A stretch of DNA of 9,759 nucleotides, taken from assembly GCA_949297565.1 (NCBI GenBank), contig CASFUI010000252.1:1-9759 (forward strand), written 5' to 3'. Below are positions 1 through 6,371 of this stretch, piece by piece. Positions within the stretch are counted from its first letter, which is position 1. Each line of letters starts with the position of its first letter. This DNA is from an uncultured Eubacteriales bacterium (lineage in GTDB: Bacteria > Bacillota > Clostridia > Lachnospirales > Lachnospiraceae). The notes under the pieces were generated by a model. That model had not been told where the DNA came from, did no database searches, and saw only the letters and a program-made list of their open reading frames with translations. Made by a program: the position numbers and the translations under genes.

Positions 1-14
1 ATAACCCTCTCTTT

Positions 15-35
15 GAGCACCGATATGCGATGCTC
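15..35 (-). other. Hairpin at the left edge
   Basis: Read on the minus strand, GAGCATCG and CGGTGCTC pair over 8 bp around the 5-nt loop CATAT, with one T:G wobble. On the plus strand that position is a C-A mismatch, so the structure is better formed in a minus-strand transcript. It lies 12 nt beyond the boxA-like sequence at 48-62. It could be a processing stem of an rRNA leader or simply a hairpin before the next gene; the window ends too soon to decide. Confidence 0.35.
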
Positions 36-47
36 TGTTTGTCATGC

Positions 48-62
48 AATTTTCAAGGTACA
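48..62 (-). promoter_or_regulatory. Possible rRNA-type boxA sequence
   Basis: The minus-strand 15-mer TGTACCTTGAAAATT resembles the boxA-type antitermination sequence TGTTCTTTGAAAACT, as I remember it from Bacillus rRNA leaders and 16S-23S spacers (12 of 15 positions). If real, an rRNA operon would begin just left of the window, transcribed leftward. No rRNA sequence is visible and no strong rRNA-type promoter was found between the mutase and this site, so the call rests on the motif alone. Confidence 0.25.
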
Positions 63-166
63 AATATATCTGAAATGCGTTTTCGCAATTCATTCATAAA
101 ATCTTTATTTTAGACTTGACTTTTAATAGTTAGTCTTTCTGTACTGATATGTTCATTAAAAACAGA

Positions 167-218
167 ATGAACACATTTCCTCGTCTGTATCTGTATACTA
201 ACAACGAAATGTGTTCAT
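167..218 (-). terminator. Candidate terminator of the mutase gene
   Basis: ATGAACACATTTC (167-179) and GAAATGTGTTCAT (206-218) form a perfect 13-bp inverted repeat with a 26-nt loop. On the minus strand the stem is followed by TCTGTTTTTAATG, a short T run, about 30 nt past the mutase stop codon. AAAACA/TGTTTT pairing can extend the foot with small bulges. The low-GC stem and large loop make it a poor textbook terminator; an operator or mRNA-end structure is possible. Confidence 0.4.
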
Positions 219-249
219 ATTGTGTTTTACTTGTTAAAAAATGTTGAAC

Positions 250-1977
250 TTATTGCCCTATCACATCCATAACAGCTTTTGTGAGTGCTTCCAGCTTTGC
301 ATCGGCGTCCTCAAGACTTTCTCCCTTAACACCCATATAGAACTTAATTTTAGGCTCTGTTCCCGAAGGTCTTGCGCAACACCACGCATTGTCAGAAAGA
401 GCATAATACAGGACATTTGAGTTAGGAAGACCGGTGCTGTGCTTTTCTCCGGTAGAAAGTACAACACACTCATCCTTCTTGTAATCTCTGGCCTCAAGAA
501 CATCCCATGCTCCGAATTTAACCGGAGGATTATTTCTCAAGTCATCCATCATCTGAGCAATCTGGGCAGCTCCCTCAGCTCCCTTCATAGTAATGGCCTT
601 CTGTCCCTCTTTATAATATCCGTATTTATCAAAAATGTTAATCATCTGATCCCAGAGTGTAAGACCCTTTGACTTATAATACGCAGCAGCCTCGCAAAGC
701 GCCATAACAGCTACAATCGCATCCTTATCCCTTGCGTGTGTACCCACAAGGCAGCCATAGCTCTCCTCAAAACCAAACTCGTACTCATATGTACCCTGCT
801 GTTCAAAAATCTTAATCTGCTCACCGATATATTTAAATCCTGTCAGAACTTCAATAAGCTTAATTCCATATTCTGCAGCAATAGCATCAGCCATATTTGT
901 TGAAACTATCGTCTTTACAAACGCTCCGTTTTTGTGTATCAGACCGCGCTCTTTTCTCTGTGAGAGAAGATACTCTGCAATAAGCATACCCGACATATTT
1001 CCTGTAAATGACTTATATTCTCCGGTCTTTGTATCCTTTGAATACACGCCAAGTCTGTCAGCATCCGGATCTGTCGCAAGAACAATATCTGCATCCTTCT
1101 CCTTCGCAAGCTTTAAAGCATATGTAAATGCCTTAGGGTCTTCAGGATTAGGATAATCCAGCGTTGTAAAATCAGGGTCCGGTTTTTCCTGCTCTGGAAC
1201 TACATACACATTCTTGAAACCAAGCTCTTTGAGAATTCTTCTCACAGGTACATTTCCTGTTCCGTTAAAAGGCGTATATACAATCTTTATGTCATCGGCA
1301 ACCTGTTTAATGACATCTCCGTTAAGACTCATCTTTTTGAGAGCCGCGATATACTTATCGTCCATATCGTAGCCGATTACGTTGTAAAGTCCGCAGGCTC
1401 TTGCCTCATCAATATCCATAGTCTTAACTGTATTGTAATCGGTTACCGCCTTTACCTCTGAAATTATCTGCACATCCTTCGGCGCTGTAATCTGTGCGCC
1501 GTCTTCCCAGTATACCTTGTATCCGTTGTATTCAGGCGGATTATGACTTGCCGTCACAACAATCCCCGCTATACAGTGAAGCTCCCTGAGAGCAAATGAT
1601 AACTCCGGCGTAGGTCTCAAAGTAGGAAATATGTATGCCTTAATTCCGTTTGCGTTAAGGCATAGCGCCGCTTCATCAGCAAACTCCTTTGACATTCTTC
1701 TTGAATCGTATGCAATGGCAACCCCCCTGTCAGCCGCGTTCTCCTTTATAATAAAATTGGCAAGTCCCTGAGTAGCCTTCCTGACAGTATAAATATTCAT
1801 TCTGTTAGTTCCGTTGCCTATCACTCCTCTGAGTCCTCCGGTACCAAACTCCAAATCCTTATAAAAACGGTCTTCAATTTCAGCCTCGTTTCCTGCTATC
1901 GATTTAAGCTCTTCCCTTGTTGCCTCATCAAAATATTCGTTGTCGCACCAAGCCTTATAGGTTTCCATATACCCCAT
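250..1977 (-). CDS. pgcA: Phosphoglucomutase/phosphomannomutase (alpha-D-phosphohexomutase, PgcA-like)
   Basis: This enzyme interconverts hexose-1-phosphate and hexose-6-phosphate (glucose, perhaps mannose) in the cytoplasm, linking glycolysis with nucleotide-sugar, glycogen and cell-envelope precursors. At 575 residues it matches the long PgcA-type branch, not GlmM (about 450). Visible motifs: TASHNP at 142-147 with phosphoserine Ser144; metal loop DPDADR at 303-308; sugar-binding loop GFEESYG at 402-408; C-terminal phosphate-binding loop RPSGTEPK at 536-543. All four domains seem present and intact. I chose ATG at 1977 because GGAGG (1986-1990) lies 8 nt upstream. An in-frame ATG at 1992 and TTG at 2013 are possible but have poorer RBS spacing. 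It follows ptsH by about 150 bp and has its own candidate promoter, so it may be read both alone and from the cdaA operon. Function class is certain; the preferred sugar is not. Confidence 0.95.
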   Translation of the reverse strand: MGYMETYKAWCDNEYFDEATREELKSIAGNEAEIEDRFYKDLEFGTGGLRGVIGNGTNRMNIYTVRKATQGLANFIIKENAADRGVAIAYDSRRMSKEFADEAALCLNANGIKAYIFPTLRPTPELSFALRELHCIAGIVVTASHNPPEYNGYKVYWEDGAQITAPKDVQIISEVKAVTDYNTVKTMDIDEARACGLYNVIGYDMDDKYIAALKKMSLNGDVIKQVADDIKIVYTPFNGTGNVPVRRILKELGFKNVYVVPEQEKPDPDFTTLDYPNPEDPKAFTYALKLAKEKDADIVLATDPDADRLGVYSKDTKTGEYKSFTGNMSGMLIAEYLLSQRKERGLIHKNGAFVKTIVSTNMADAIAAEYGIKLIEVLTGFKYIGEQIKIFEQQGTYEYEFGFEESYGCLVGTHARDKDAIVAVMALCEAAAYYKSKGLTLWDQMINIFDKYGYYKEGQKAITMKGAEGAAQIAQMMDDLRNNPPVKFGAWDVLEARDYKKDECVVLSTGEKHSTGLPNSNVLYYALSDNAWCCARPSGTEPKIKFYMGVKGESLEDADAKLEALTKAVMDVIGQ

Positions 1978-2084
1978 ATTGTCATCCTCCATTTTTATTT
2001 TTTTACGCTCCAAGCCTGTGAAGGCTTTACCATACAGGCATAACAGCCTTACAGCATTCCTCCCGCACGGTTTAATATAAATAT

Positions 2085-2113
2085 ATTATAGTACTTTTGC
2101 CCGGGTAAAGCAA
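2085..2113 (-). promoter_or_regulatory. Putative sigma-A promoter for the mutase gene
   Basis: On the minus strand TTGCTT (2108-2113) and a perfect TATAAT (2085-2090) are separated by 17 bp. Transcription would start near 2078, giving a leader of about 100 nt that contains AAGCC/GGCTT (2012-2027) as a small hairpin. The spacer holds a near-palindrome centred on CCCGGG (2094-2110) that could bind a regulator. No convincing terminator lies between ptsH and this promoter, so read-through is also possible. Confidence 0.6.
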
Positions 2114-2128
2114 TCAAATCATTGTATT

Positions 2129-2398
2129 TCAATCATTCTTAAGTGCTTTCTTAAAAGCCTCAGCTACAGCTTCGAGCGCCTCTTTTTCATCTTCTCCGTC
2201 AGCGCAGAGGACAATTTCCTGACCGCATTTAACGCCCGATGCGAGTATTGAAATTACGCTTTTTGCGTTGGCAGTTTTCCCCTCCCCATAAGAGAAATTA
2301 ACATTTGACTTAAATTTAATTGCCTGGTCGCACATTGCCCCCGCAGGCCGCAGATGAATTCCCAATTTACTGTCAATCAGTATCTTCTCACTTACCAT
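2129..2398 (-). CDS. ptsH: HPr family phosphocarrier protein
   Basis: HPr passes phosphate from enzyme I to sugar-specific EIIA proteins of the PTS. In Bacillota it is also phosphorylated on a serine by HPr kinase to act with CcpA in carbon catabolite control. The protein is 89 residues, normal for HPr. The catalytic histidine is His15 in GIHLRPAG, and the regulatory serine is Ser47 in NAKSVISILASG (equivalent to Ser46), so it is an HPr and not a Crh-type paralogue lacking His15. The start at 2398 is set by GGAGG (2405-2409) 6 nt upstream; the same frame runs on to 2446 but overlaps ybbR and has no RBS there. It starts 19 nt after the ybbR stop, so it is probably co-transcribed with cdaA-ybbR. 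A ptsH next to the c-di-AMP genes, without ptsI, is notable. Whether it is the main cellular HPr or a second copy cannot be seen here. Confidence 0.92.
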   Translation of the reverse strand: MVSEKILIDSKLGIHLRPAGAMCDQAIKFKSNVNFSYGEGKTANAKSVISILASGVKCGQEIVLCADGEDEKEALEAVAEAFKKALKND

Positions 2399-2417
2399 TC
2401 CAAGCCTCCAACCTTTC

Positions 2418-3689
2418 CTAATTTGAACTAGTTGATTCGTTTTCACTCTGTTCTTCAGACTCTATTAATACCTGCACCTTGTATTCACCTGTTACACTGC
2501 ATCCGTCGGGAACGGTGAAATTGACAAACACCGTATGCTGTCCCTCAGAAAGAGCCGCAAGATTTGACACAGCCGTTATATCCTCCTCAGTAATACCTGC
2601 CAGCAGTTCTCCATCACCGCTGATTACAATAGGTATTGTCTGACCCTCCTCAATTATAACCCTGCAGCCTGACTTTAAATTATCGAATCTGATTCTGCTC
2701 GTATCAAAAGAAATCTCCCTGCTGTTTATATCAGCAATTTTTACATTTATAACAAGTGTATTCTCCGACTTAACCTTAACTCCCGGATCGACATAATCGG
2801 AAATCCACACCGTATAACTTCTCGACGCGTTTAAACCGTCAACATTGACCGCACTCGCCGGAATTACAATTTCAGAAATTCCATTTAAAACATTTATATC
2901 TCCGGTTAGCTCAACACTGTCAAAGCTAAGCTCAACTCCCATAATCATGTAGCCGTCTCTCACAGTGCCGGTAGTACCTCCGCTTTTTACCGGAACTACT
3001 TTTGAAGCGCTTACCGAAGCGGTAAAATCAACTTCATTTCTCGAAAATGTCAGGTTTTCATTACTTATGGCATTTCCGTCACTGTCATATGCGACAAGCT
3101 CTGCGCTCCCCGAAATATCGGAATTTGCTCCGCTGACATCACAGAGCGCCTTGACGGAATTTATACTTTCCACTAAAGAGGACGCCCCGGTAATCTTTAT
3201 TATATTAGGCGAGACATTCAAATTAGAAAGCACATGACCCTCAGCCACACTTCCTGTCAATTCCGGAGTTACGGTAAATTCCTTAGTGAGCCTGTTTTCA
3301 ATGGAAAGCCTGACCGCAGTTGTCCTCGGAGTGACTTCAATATTGGTAATCTCTCTTCCGTCCTTGACCACCTTAACGTCGATATCAACATAATCAGCAA
3401 ATGCCGTAATCTGACTTAAATCCGCCGTTGCAACTATATCACTCGACTTAATATCCGTGATTATGCTTTTAGGACCGCTTAAGTACACTGAAATCTTGCT
3501 TCCGTCTATAACCTCATAAGTATAATCCTTGTCTGTAAGGCTCTCTGTGTTTATAAGCTCGACATTCACATTGCTTATCGTCACACTGGTAGTCGGGTCA
3601 TAAATATTGACAATAACCGCCCAAAGTACTATCGCACATAAAATTGAAAGAATTTTAAGAGAAAAGTTGTTAAATATTTTTTCCTTCAT
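2418..3689 (-). CDS. cdaR: YbbR-like protein CdaR, regulator of CdaA
   Basis: YbbR/CdaR proteins sit in the membrane with a large extracytoplasmic part and modulate the diadenylate cyclase CdaA. This one has 423 residues: a short cytoplasmic N-terminus, one membrane anchor at about 11-29, then roughly four beta-rich YbbR repeats of about 80-90 residues each (near 35-115, 130-215, 230-315 and 330-415), and an acidic Ser/Glu-rich tail. YbbR-like signatures include NVNVELINTESL near the first repeat and the recurring sheet pattern ending in V-x-V-x-I strands. Its start overlaps the end of cdaA by 20 bp (3670-3689), with AGAGG about 11 nt upstream, which suggests translational coupling. It is followed after 19 nt by ptsH. 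Family assignment rests mainly on architecture and position beside cdaA and is strong; the exact repeat borders are estimates. Confidence 0.9.
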   Translation of the reverse strand: MKEKIFNNFSLKILSILCAIVLWAVIVNIYDPTTSVTISNVNVELINTESLTDKDYTYEVIDGSKISVYLSGPKSIITDIKSSDIVATADLSQITAFADYVDIDVKVVKDGREITNIEVTPRTTAVRLSIENRLTKEFTVTPELTGSVAEGHVLSNLNVSPNIIKITGASSLVESINSVKALCDVSGANSDISGSAELVAYDSDGNAISNENLTFSRNEVDFTASVSASKVVPVKSGGTTGTVRDGYMIMGVELSFDSVELTGDINVLNGISEIVIPASAVNVDGLNASRSYTVWISDYVDPGVKVKSENTLVINVKIADINSREISFDTSRIRFDNLKSGCRVIIEEGQTIPIVISGDGELLAGITEEDITAVSNLAALSEGQHTVFVNFTVPDGCSVTGEYKVQVLIESEEQSENESTSSN

Positions 3690-4548
3690 TCTTTATTCTT
3701 CCTCTCCATATTTTGAAAGACTTGACATCTATAGTTCTCTTTCTCAAATACTCAAGCTTATTCCTCAGCGAATGTTCATCAATATCGCGGATAAGCTCCC
3801 CACCGACAGCCACTGACACAGCTCCCGTCTCCTCAGAGACAATTATCGTCATGCTGTCCGTAACCTCGCTTATTCCAATTCCGGCTCTGTGTCTGGTACC
3901 AAGCTCCTTGCTGACATTTACATTGTCTGAAAGAGGCAGGTAACATGTCGCCGCAACTATACGATTTCCTCTTATAATAACAGCTCCGTCATGAAGCGGA
4001 GTATTATGCTCAAAAATATTAATCAGAAGCTGACTTGTTACAATTCCGTCTACATCAATTCCCGTCCTTATATACTCCTCAAGCATCATATCCTGCTCAA
4101 TTACAATAAGAGCGCCCGTCTTTACCGCTCCCATCTCATATGCAGCCCTCACAATCTCATCGGCAGTCTTTACACTGTATCGCTCTCCCTTGTCGTGCCC
4201 TTCTCCAAAATTAAACAGACCGAAAACGATTTTTTTTCGTCCGAGCTGCTCAAGCGCACGTCGAAGTTCAGGCTGAAAGATGATTACAAGAGCAATAATT
4301 CCCACACTGATTGTCTTTCCGGCAATCCATAGAATAGTTTTTAGATTCAGAATATAAGCAAAAAGTGCAAAAAGAATGACAATAATAATCCCTTTTAAAA
4401 GCGCCCATGCCTTTGTATTTTTAATCCATACCAAAAAACTGTAAAGTACAAATGCAATAATTATAATCTCAATGACATCCGTCCATGAAATTCTAGGCAG
4501 ATAAAGATTTGACAAATAATTCTGTATGAAATTATTGACCGCGGTCAT
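3670..4548 (-). CDS. cdaA: Diadenylate cyclase CdaA (membrane c-di-AMP synthase)
   Basis: CdaA condenses two ATP into cyclic di-AMP, which controls potassium and osmolyte uptake and cell-wall homeostasis in Bacillota. The 292-residue protein has the standard layout: three membrane segments in the first 92 residues (about 26-42, 49-67 and 74-91), then a cytoplasmic DisA_N/DAC domain from about 93 to 260. Both active-site motifs are intact: DGA at 187-189 within LHDGAVII, and RHR at 219-221 within GTRHRAGIGISE. The start at 4548 has AAGGAG (4556-4561) 7 nt upstream. It is separated from the upstream membrane gene by 138 bp, in which I see no clear promoter or terminator, and it overlaps ybbR by 20 bp. 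The cdaA-ybbR pair is the conserved core of this locus; glmM, the usual third gene, is absent here. Confidence 0.97.
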   Translation of the reverse strand: MTAVNNFIQNYLSNLYLPRISWTDVIEIIIIAFVLYSFLVWIKNTKAWALLKGIIIVILFALFAYILNLKTILWIAGKTISVGIIALVIIFQPELRRALEQLGRKKIVFGLFNFGEGHDKGERYSVKTADEIVRAAYEMGAVKTGALIVIEQDMMLEEYIRTGIDVDGIVTSQLLINIFEHNTPLHDGAVIIRGNRIVAATCYLPLSDNVNVSKELGTRHRAGIGISEVTDSMTIIVSEETGAVSVAVGGELIRDIDEHSLRNKLEYLRKRTIDVKSFKIWRGRIKNEGKNI

Positions 4549-4686
4549 TTTTTCACTCCTTTCGCTTTTATAATTTTACAGCAGTGTGTTCGGAACAAAG
4601 AGTCTACCTGCGAACTCTCTCGCGAAGCGGGATTCGTAAGAATAATTACATTGCCCCAAAACCGTACAGAACTTTACAAAACTGCC
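4549..4686 (-). other. Short intergenic gap before cdaA
   Basis: The 138-bp gap between the polytopic membrane gene and cdaA contains the odd palindrome TGTTCGGAACA (4587-4597) and a bulged hairpin at 4611-4636 (CGAA/TTCG outside TCTCGC/GCGGGA) whose tip is GCGAAGC, a sequence known to form a very stable DNA mini-hairpin. The inner stem pairs better on the plus strand (T:G) than on the minus strand (C-A). I found AT-rich hexamers near 4567-4580 but no properly spaced -35, so a cdaA promoter is not supported. Confidence 0.4.
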
Positions 4687-5715
4687 TTATTTATCGAAAA
4701 AAGTAATATCCTCATCCTCCTGCTCAAGCGCAGCGGCATGTTTGTCAACAGCACGTCTTATATCGCTTAAGTCGTCTGTCTTTCTTGTTTTTCGCGCGTT
4801 AATCTGTTTTACCCTGACATCCTGATTTACAAGACTGATTTTTGGAACAGCCTTTACATAGTAATAATACTCGTCATCTTCATACTGGACAAATTCCGTT
4901 CTCTTATAGTCAACGCTGAAAAATACAATCTTGCAGATATATCCGACTGCCGCTCCGAGAAGAGTTCCGACAATCATAAGTACGATATTAATTTTTGCGT
5001 CAAGCGCGAGAATACCTACAATCATAATAATGAACTGAACTGCCGTTCCCGCCGCGATAGCATATGTCCATGAATTGTCAACAGACATTTTCTTTATAAC
5101 GTAAACCACAATAATAGTTACTGCCAGAGCAGCAATCAAAACAATGCAGCTTTTGTTATTTATGAAACTCTCTGCAATATATGAAATCTGCTGTATGCTG
5201 TCAGATACCGAAGGATTTGTGATAGCTGTCTCATATGCGCTGGCCGTCTGTATAACGTAATAAATCAGCACTCCGAATGAGACAGGAATAAAAGCTGTAA
5301 TTCCGGCTCCAAGTCCAACCGCAACAGGAAGCACCTCCGGAATTTTAATCCAGCACAAAAATACAGTCAATATTAAAATATACCCCTGCTTAGGCGCAAA
5401 TCTGAAATATAAAAGATACATAACAAGCACAATACAGAGCGCAAGAACTGCAAATTCAGCAGAAACCGCATACAGATGAGCCAGCATAAACAAAGAAAGC
5501 GCAACAACCGTAAATCCGCTTGGCAAAAACGCACATACAACAGATACAAGAAGAGCAATCAGCGGATTTTTTATCTGCGACATATACCCTATCTGCATGT
5601 TAAGCATCAAAAATGATAAAAAAGCAATTATAAACTTAAATGCAGGAACAAGATACACATTGTGCTTGTTGTAAAACCTGTTAATATTGTCCTTTAGCTC
5701 CAATAAAAAAACCAT
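4687..5715 (-). CDS. Polytopic membrane protein of unknown function
   Basis: A 342-residue protein with about eight hydrophobic segments (roughly 22-42, 52-66, 68-84, 86-106, 111-125, 130-155, 190-208, 217-237 and 243-265; some are short or adjacent, so the true number is uncertain). A hydrophilic, charged C-terminal tail of about 75 residues follows. The tail has the cluster YEDDEYYYYVKAVPK (278-292), then a basic patch and an acidic end. I do not recognise a transporter or enzyme signature. ATG at 5715 has GGAGG (5722-5726) 6 nt upstream, and the RBS sits within 2 nt of the stop of the preceding small membrane gene, so the two are coupled. Lying upstream of cdaA on the same strand, it may act with the c-di-AMP enzyme or in envelope biology, but this is only context. 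A permease-like role cannot be excluded. Confidence 0.85.
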   Translation of the reverse strand: MVFLLELKDNINRFYNKHNVYLVPAFKFIIAFLSFLMLNMQIGYMSQIKNPLIALLVSVVCAFLPSGFTVVALSLFMLAHLYAVSAEFAVLALCIVLVMYLLYFRFAPKQGYILILTVFLCWIKIPEVLPVAVGLGAGITAFIPVSFGVLIYYVIQTASAYETAITNPSVSDSIQQISYIAESFINNKSCIVLIAALAVTIIVVYVIKKMSVDNSWTYAIAAGTAVQFIIMIVGILALDAKINIVLMIVGTLLGAAVGYICKIVFFSVDYKRTEFVQYEDDEYYYYVKAVPKISLVNQDVRVKQINARKTRKTDDLSDIRRAVDKHAAALEQEDEDITFFDK

Positions 5716-5727
5716 CTGAGTCCTCCG

Positions 5728-6129
5728 TTACTTTCTGTTTTTTTGTCCGTTATAAAATCTTTCAAGTTTATTTAATCTTGAGAAATACTTTTTTAAACCG
5801 CTTCGAGAATGATTATACTGATACGCGCTGACTGCGCCCGAAATAACTGCAAACAGCACAAGCATAGCTATATAATAAAGCCCGAGCTTTCTGCCGATAA
5901 CAGCATAATCAAGAGTATTGATTTCTGAGACAAGCTGCTCTATATCACACAGCACGTACATCAAAACAATAATAATATACGCAAATGTCGTAGCAATAGT
6001 GCTTTTTAAAACACTCAAGGCAATATAATCGCTCTTATAATATCTAGCATTTTTAAGCATTCTGCGACCTTGATTTTTCTCGTATATCGCCATTTTTGTC
6101 ATCATTTTAACTTTATTTTCGTTTAGCAA
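5728..6129 (-). CDS. Small two-helix membrane protein of unknown function
   Basis: A 133-residue protein with a basic N-terminal region (about 1-38), two membrane helices at about 41-62 and 82-104, and a basic C-terminal tail rich in Lys/Arg/Tyr. Both ends are therefore predicted to be cytoplasmic by the positive-inside rule. I do not recognise a named family. Translation most likely starts at a TTG codon at 6129: GGAGG (6137-6141) is 7 nt upstream and an in-frame stop lies just before, while the first ATG codons (9 and 10) are too far from that RBS. It ends 12 nt before the polytopic membrane gene, so the two are a pair at the head of the cdaA operon. Its leader is the hairpin-rich region at 6130-6382. 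Confidence 0.82.
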   Translation of the reverse strand: MLNENKVKMMTKMAIYEKNQGRRMLKNARYYKSDYIALSVLKSTIATTFAYIIIVLMYVLCDIEQLVSEINTLDYAVIGRKLGLYYIAMLVLFAVISGAVSAYQYNHSRSGLKKYFSRLNKLERFYNGQKNRK

Positions 6130-6136
6130 CAGTTAT

Positions 6137-6141
6137 CCTCC
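6137..6141 (-). promoter_or_regulatory. Ribosome-binding site fixing a TTG start
   Basis: GGAGG on the minus strand lies 7 nt before TTG at 6129. An in-frame TAA at 6133-6135 blocks any longer reading, including from the ATG at 6147, so a non-ATG start (TTG, or CTG one codon earlier) is required unless translation begins at the much more distant ATG codon 9. Confidence 0.75.
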
Positions 6142-6164
6142 ATGCATAAAATTTACCGACAAAA

Positions 6165-6238
6165 CAGTGCACGCCATTGGTGCGAAGCACAGGCAATCTG
6201 TTCCGCTCTCCTTCGCAGCGCACGCCATAGGTGCACTG
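6165..6238 (-). repeat. Long imperfect inverted repeat with internal direct repeat
   Basis: CAGTGCAC (6165-6172) pairs with GTGCACTG (6231-6238), and inside this TGCGAAG (6181-6187) pairs with CTTCGCA (6211-6217); the intervening segments pair poorly. The same element holds a 15-bp direct repeat, GCACGCCATTGGTGC (6169-6183) and GCACGCCATAGGTGC (6220-6234), with one mismatch. It lies about 25-100 nt upstream of the small membrane gene's RBS and would be the last structure in its leader. Confidence 0.6.
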
Positions 6239-6260
6239 CTCAATACTTACAGACATTATA

Positions 6261-6283
6261 CCATGTCCGCCTTGCGGACATGG
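6261..6283 (-). repeat. Perfect 10-bp hairpin
   Basis: CCATGTCCGC and GCGGACATGG are exact reverse complements around a 3-nt loop (CTT on plus, AAG on minus). On the minus strand the stem is followed directly by TATAATGT, the same word found at the hairpin at 6343-6371. No T run follows on either strand, so it is not a standard terminator. Confidence 0.7.
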
Positions 6284-6308
6284 AGCCTCCGGCGGATTTT
6301 CAGCGCTC

Positions 6309-6335
6309 TAATTTTTGCGGTGAACGCAAAAATTA
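6309..6335 (-). repeat. Perfect 11-bp hairpin
   Basis: TAATTTTTGCG (6309-6319) and CGCAAAAATTA (6325-6335) are exact reverse complements with a 5-nt loop. GCGC at 6303-6306 and 6338-6341 can extend the stem past a 2x2 internal loop. The structure stands between the hairpins at 6261-6283 and 6343-6371 and has a different sequence from both. Confidence 0.7.
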
Positions 6336-6342
6336 ATGCGCA

Positions 6343-6371
6343 GTATAATGTGCACTCTGTGCACATTATAC
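6343..6371 (-). repeat. Perfect 13-bp palindrome just after the Ig-like protein gene
   Basis: GTATAATGTGCAC (6343-6355) and GTGCACATTATAC (6359-6371) are exact reverse complements separated by 3 nt. It begins 11 nt past the stop codon of the Ig-like protein gene, so it may serve as an mRNA 3' end; no immediate T run follows. Each arm contains TATAAT, and on the minus strand the first arm supplies the -10 of the putative promoter at 6365-6393. An operator overlapping the promoter is the other reading. Confidence 0.7.

Larger units (their letters stand above)
1..249. other. Gene-free region downstream of the mutase
   Basis: No credible coding frame is present on either strand. On the minus strand, reading away from the mutase stop, the region holds in order: a 13-bp inverted repeat followed by a T run (listed as a terminator), a third TGTTCAT-type arm able to compete for pairing, an AT-rich stretch, a boxA-like sequence at 48-62 and a hairpin at 15-35. 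I found no convincing -35/-10 pair on either strand. A TTGACT at 115-120 on the plus strand has no partner -10 at proper spacing. Confidence 0.6.

Noticed and set aside
70..90. Catabolite-response (cre) site near TGCGAAAACGCATTTCA
   Set aside because: The spacing is off by one from the cre consensus and there is no nearby promoter.
250..1977. Calling the mutase GlmM because it follows cdaA-ybbR
   Set aside because: It is 575 residues rather than about 450, and its TASHNP, GFEESYG and RPSGTEPK context fits the PgcA/long phosphohexomutase branch.
3991..4332. Plus-strand open frame of 113 codons inside cdaA
   Set aside because: It is a shadow of the well-supported cdaA catalytic domain on the other strand.
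4587..4597. TGTTCGGAACA as a LexA/SOS box before cdaA
   Set aside because: The half-sites are too close together for the Bacillota LexA pattern (GAAC-N4-GTTC) and in the wrong order.
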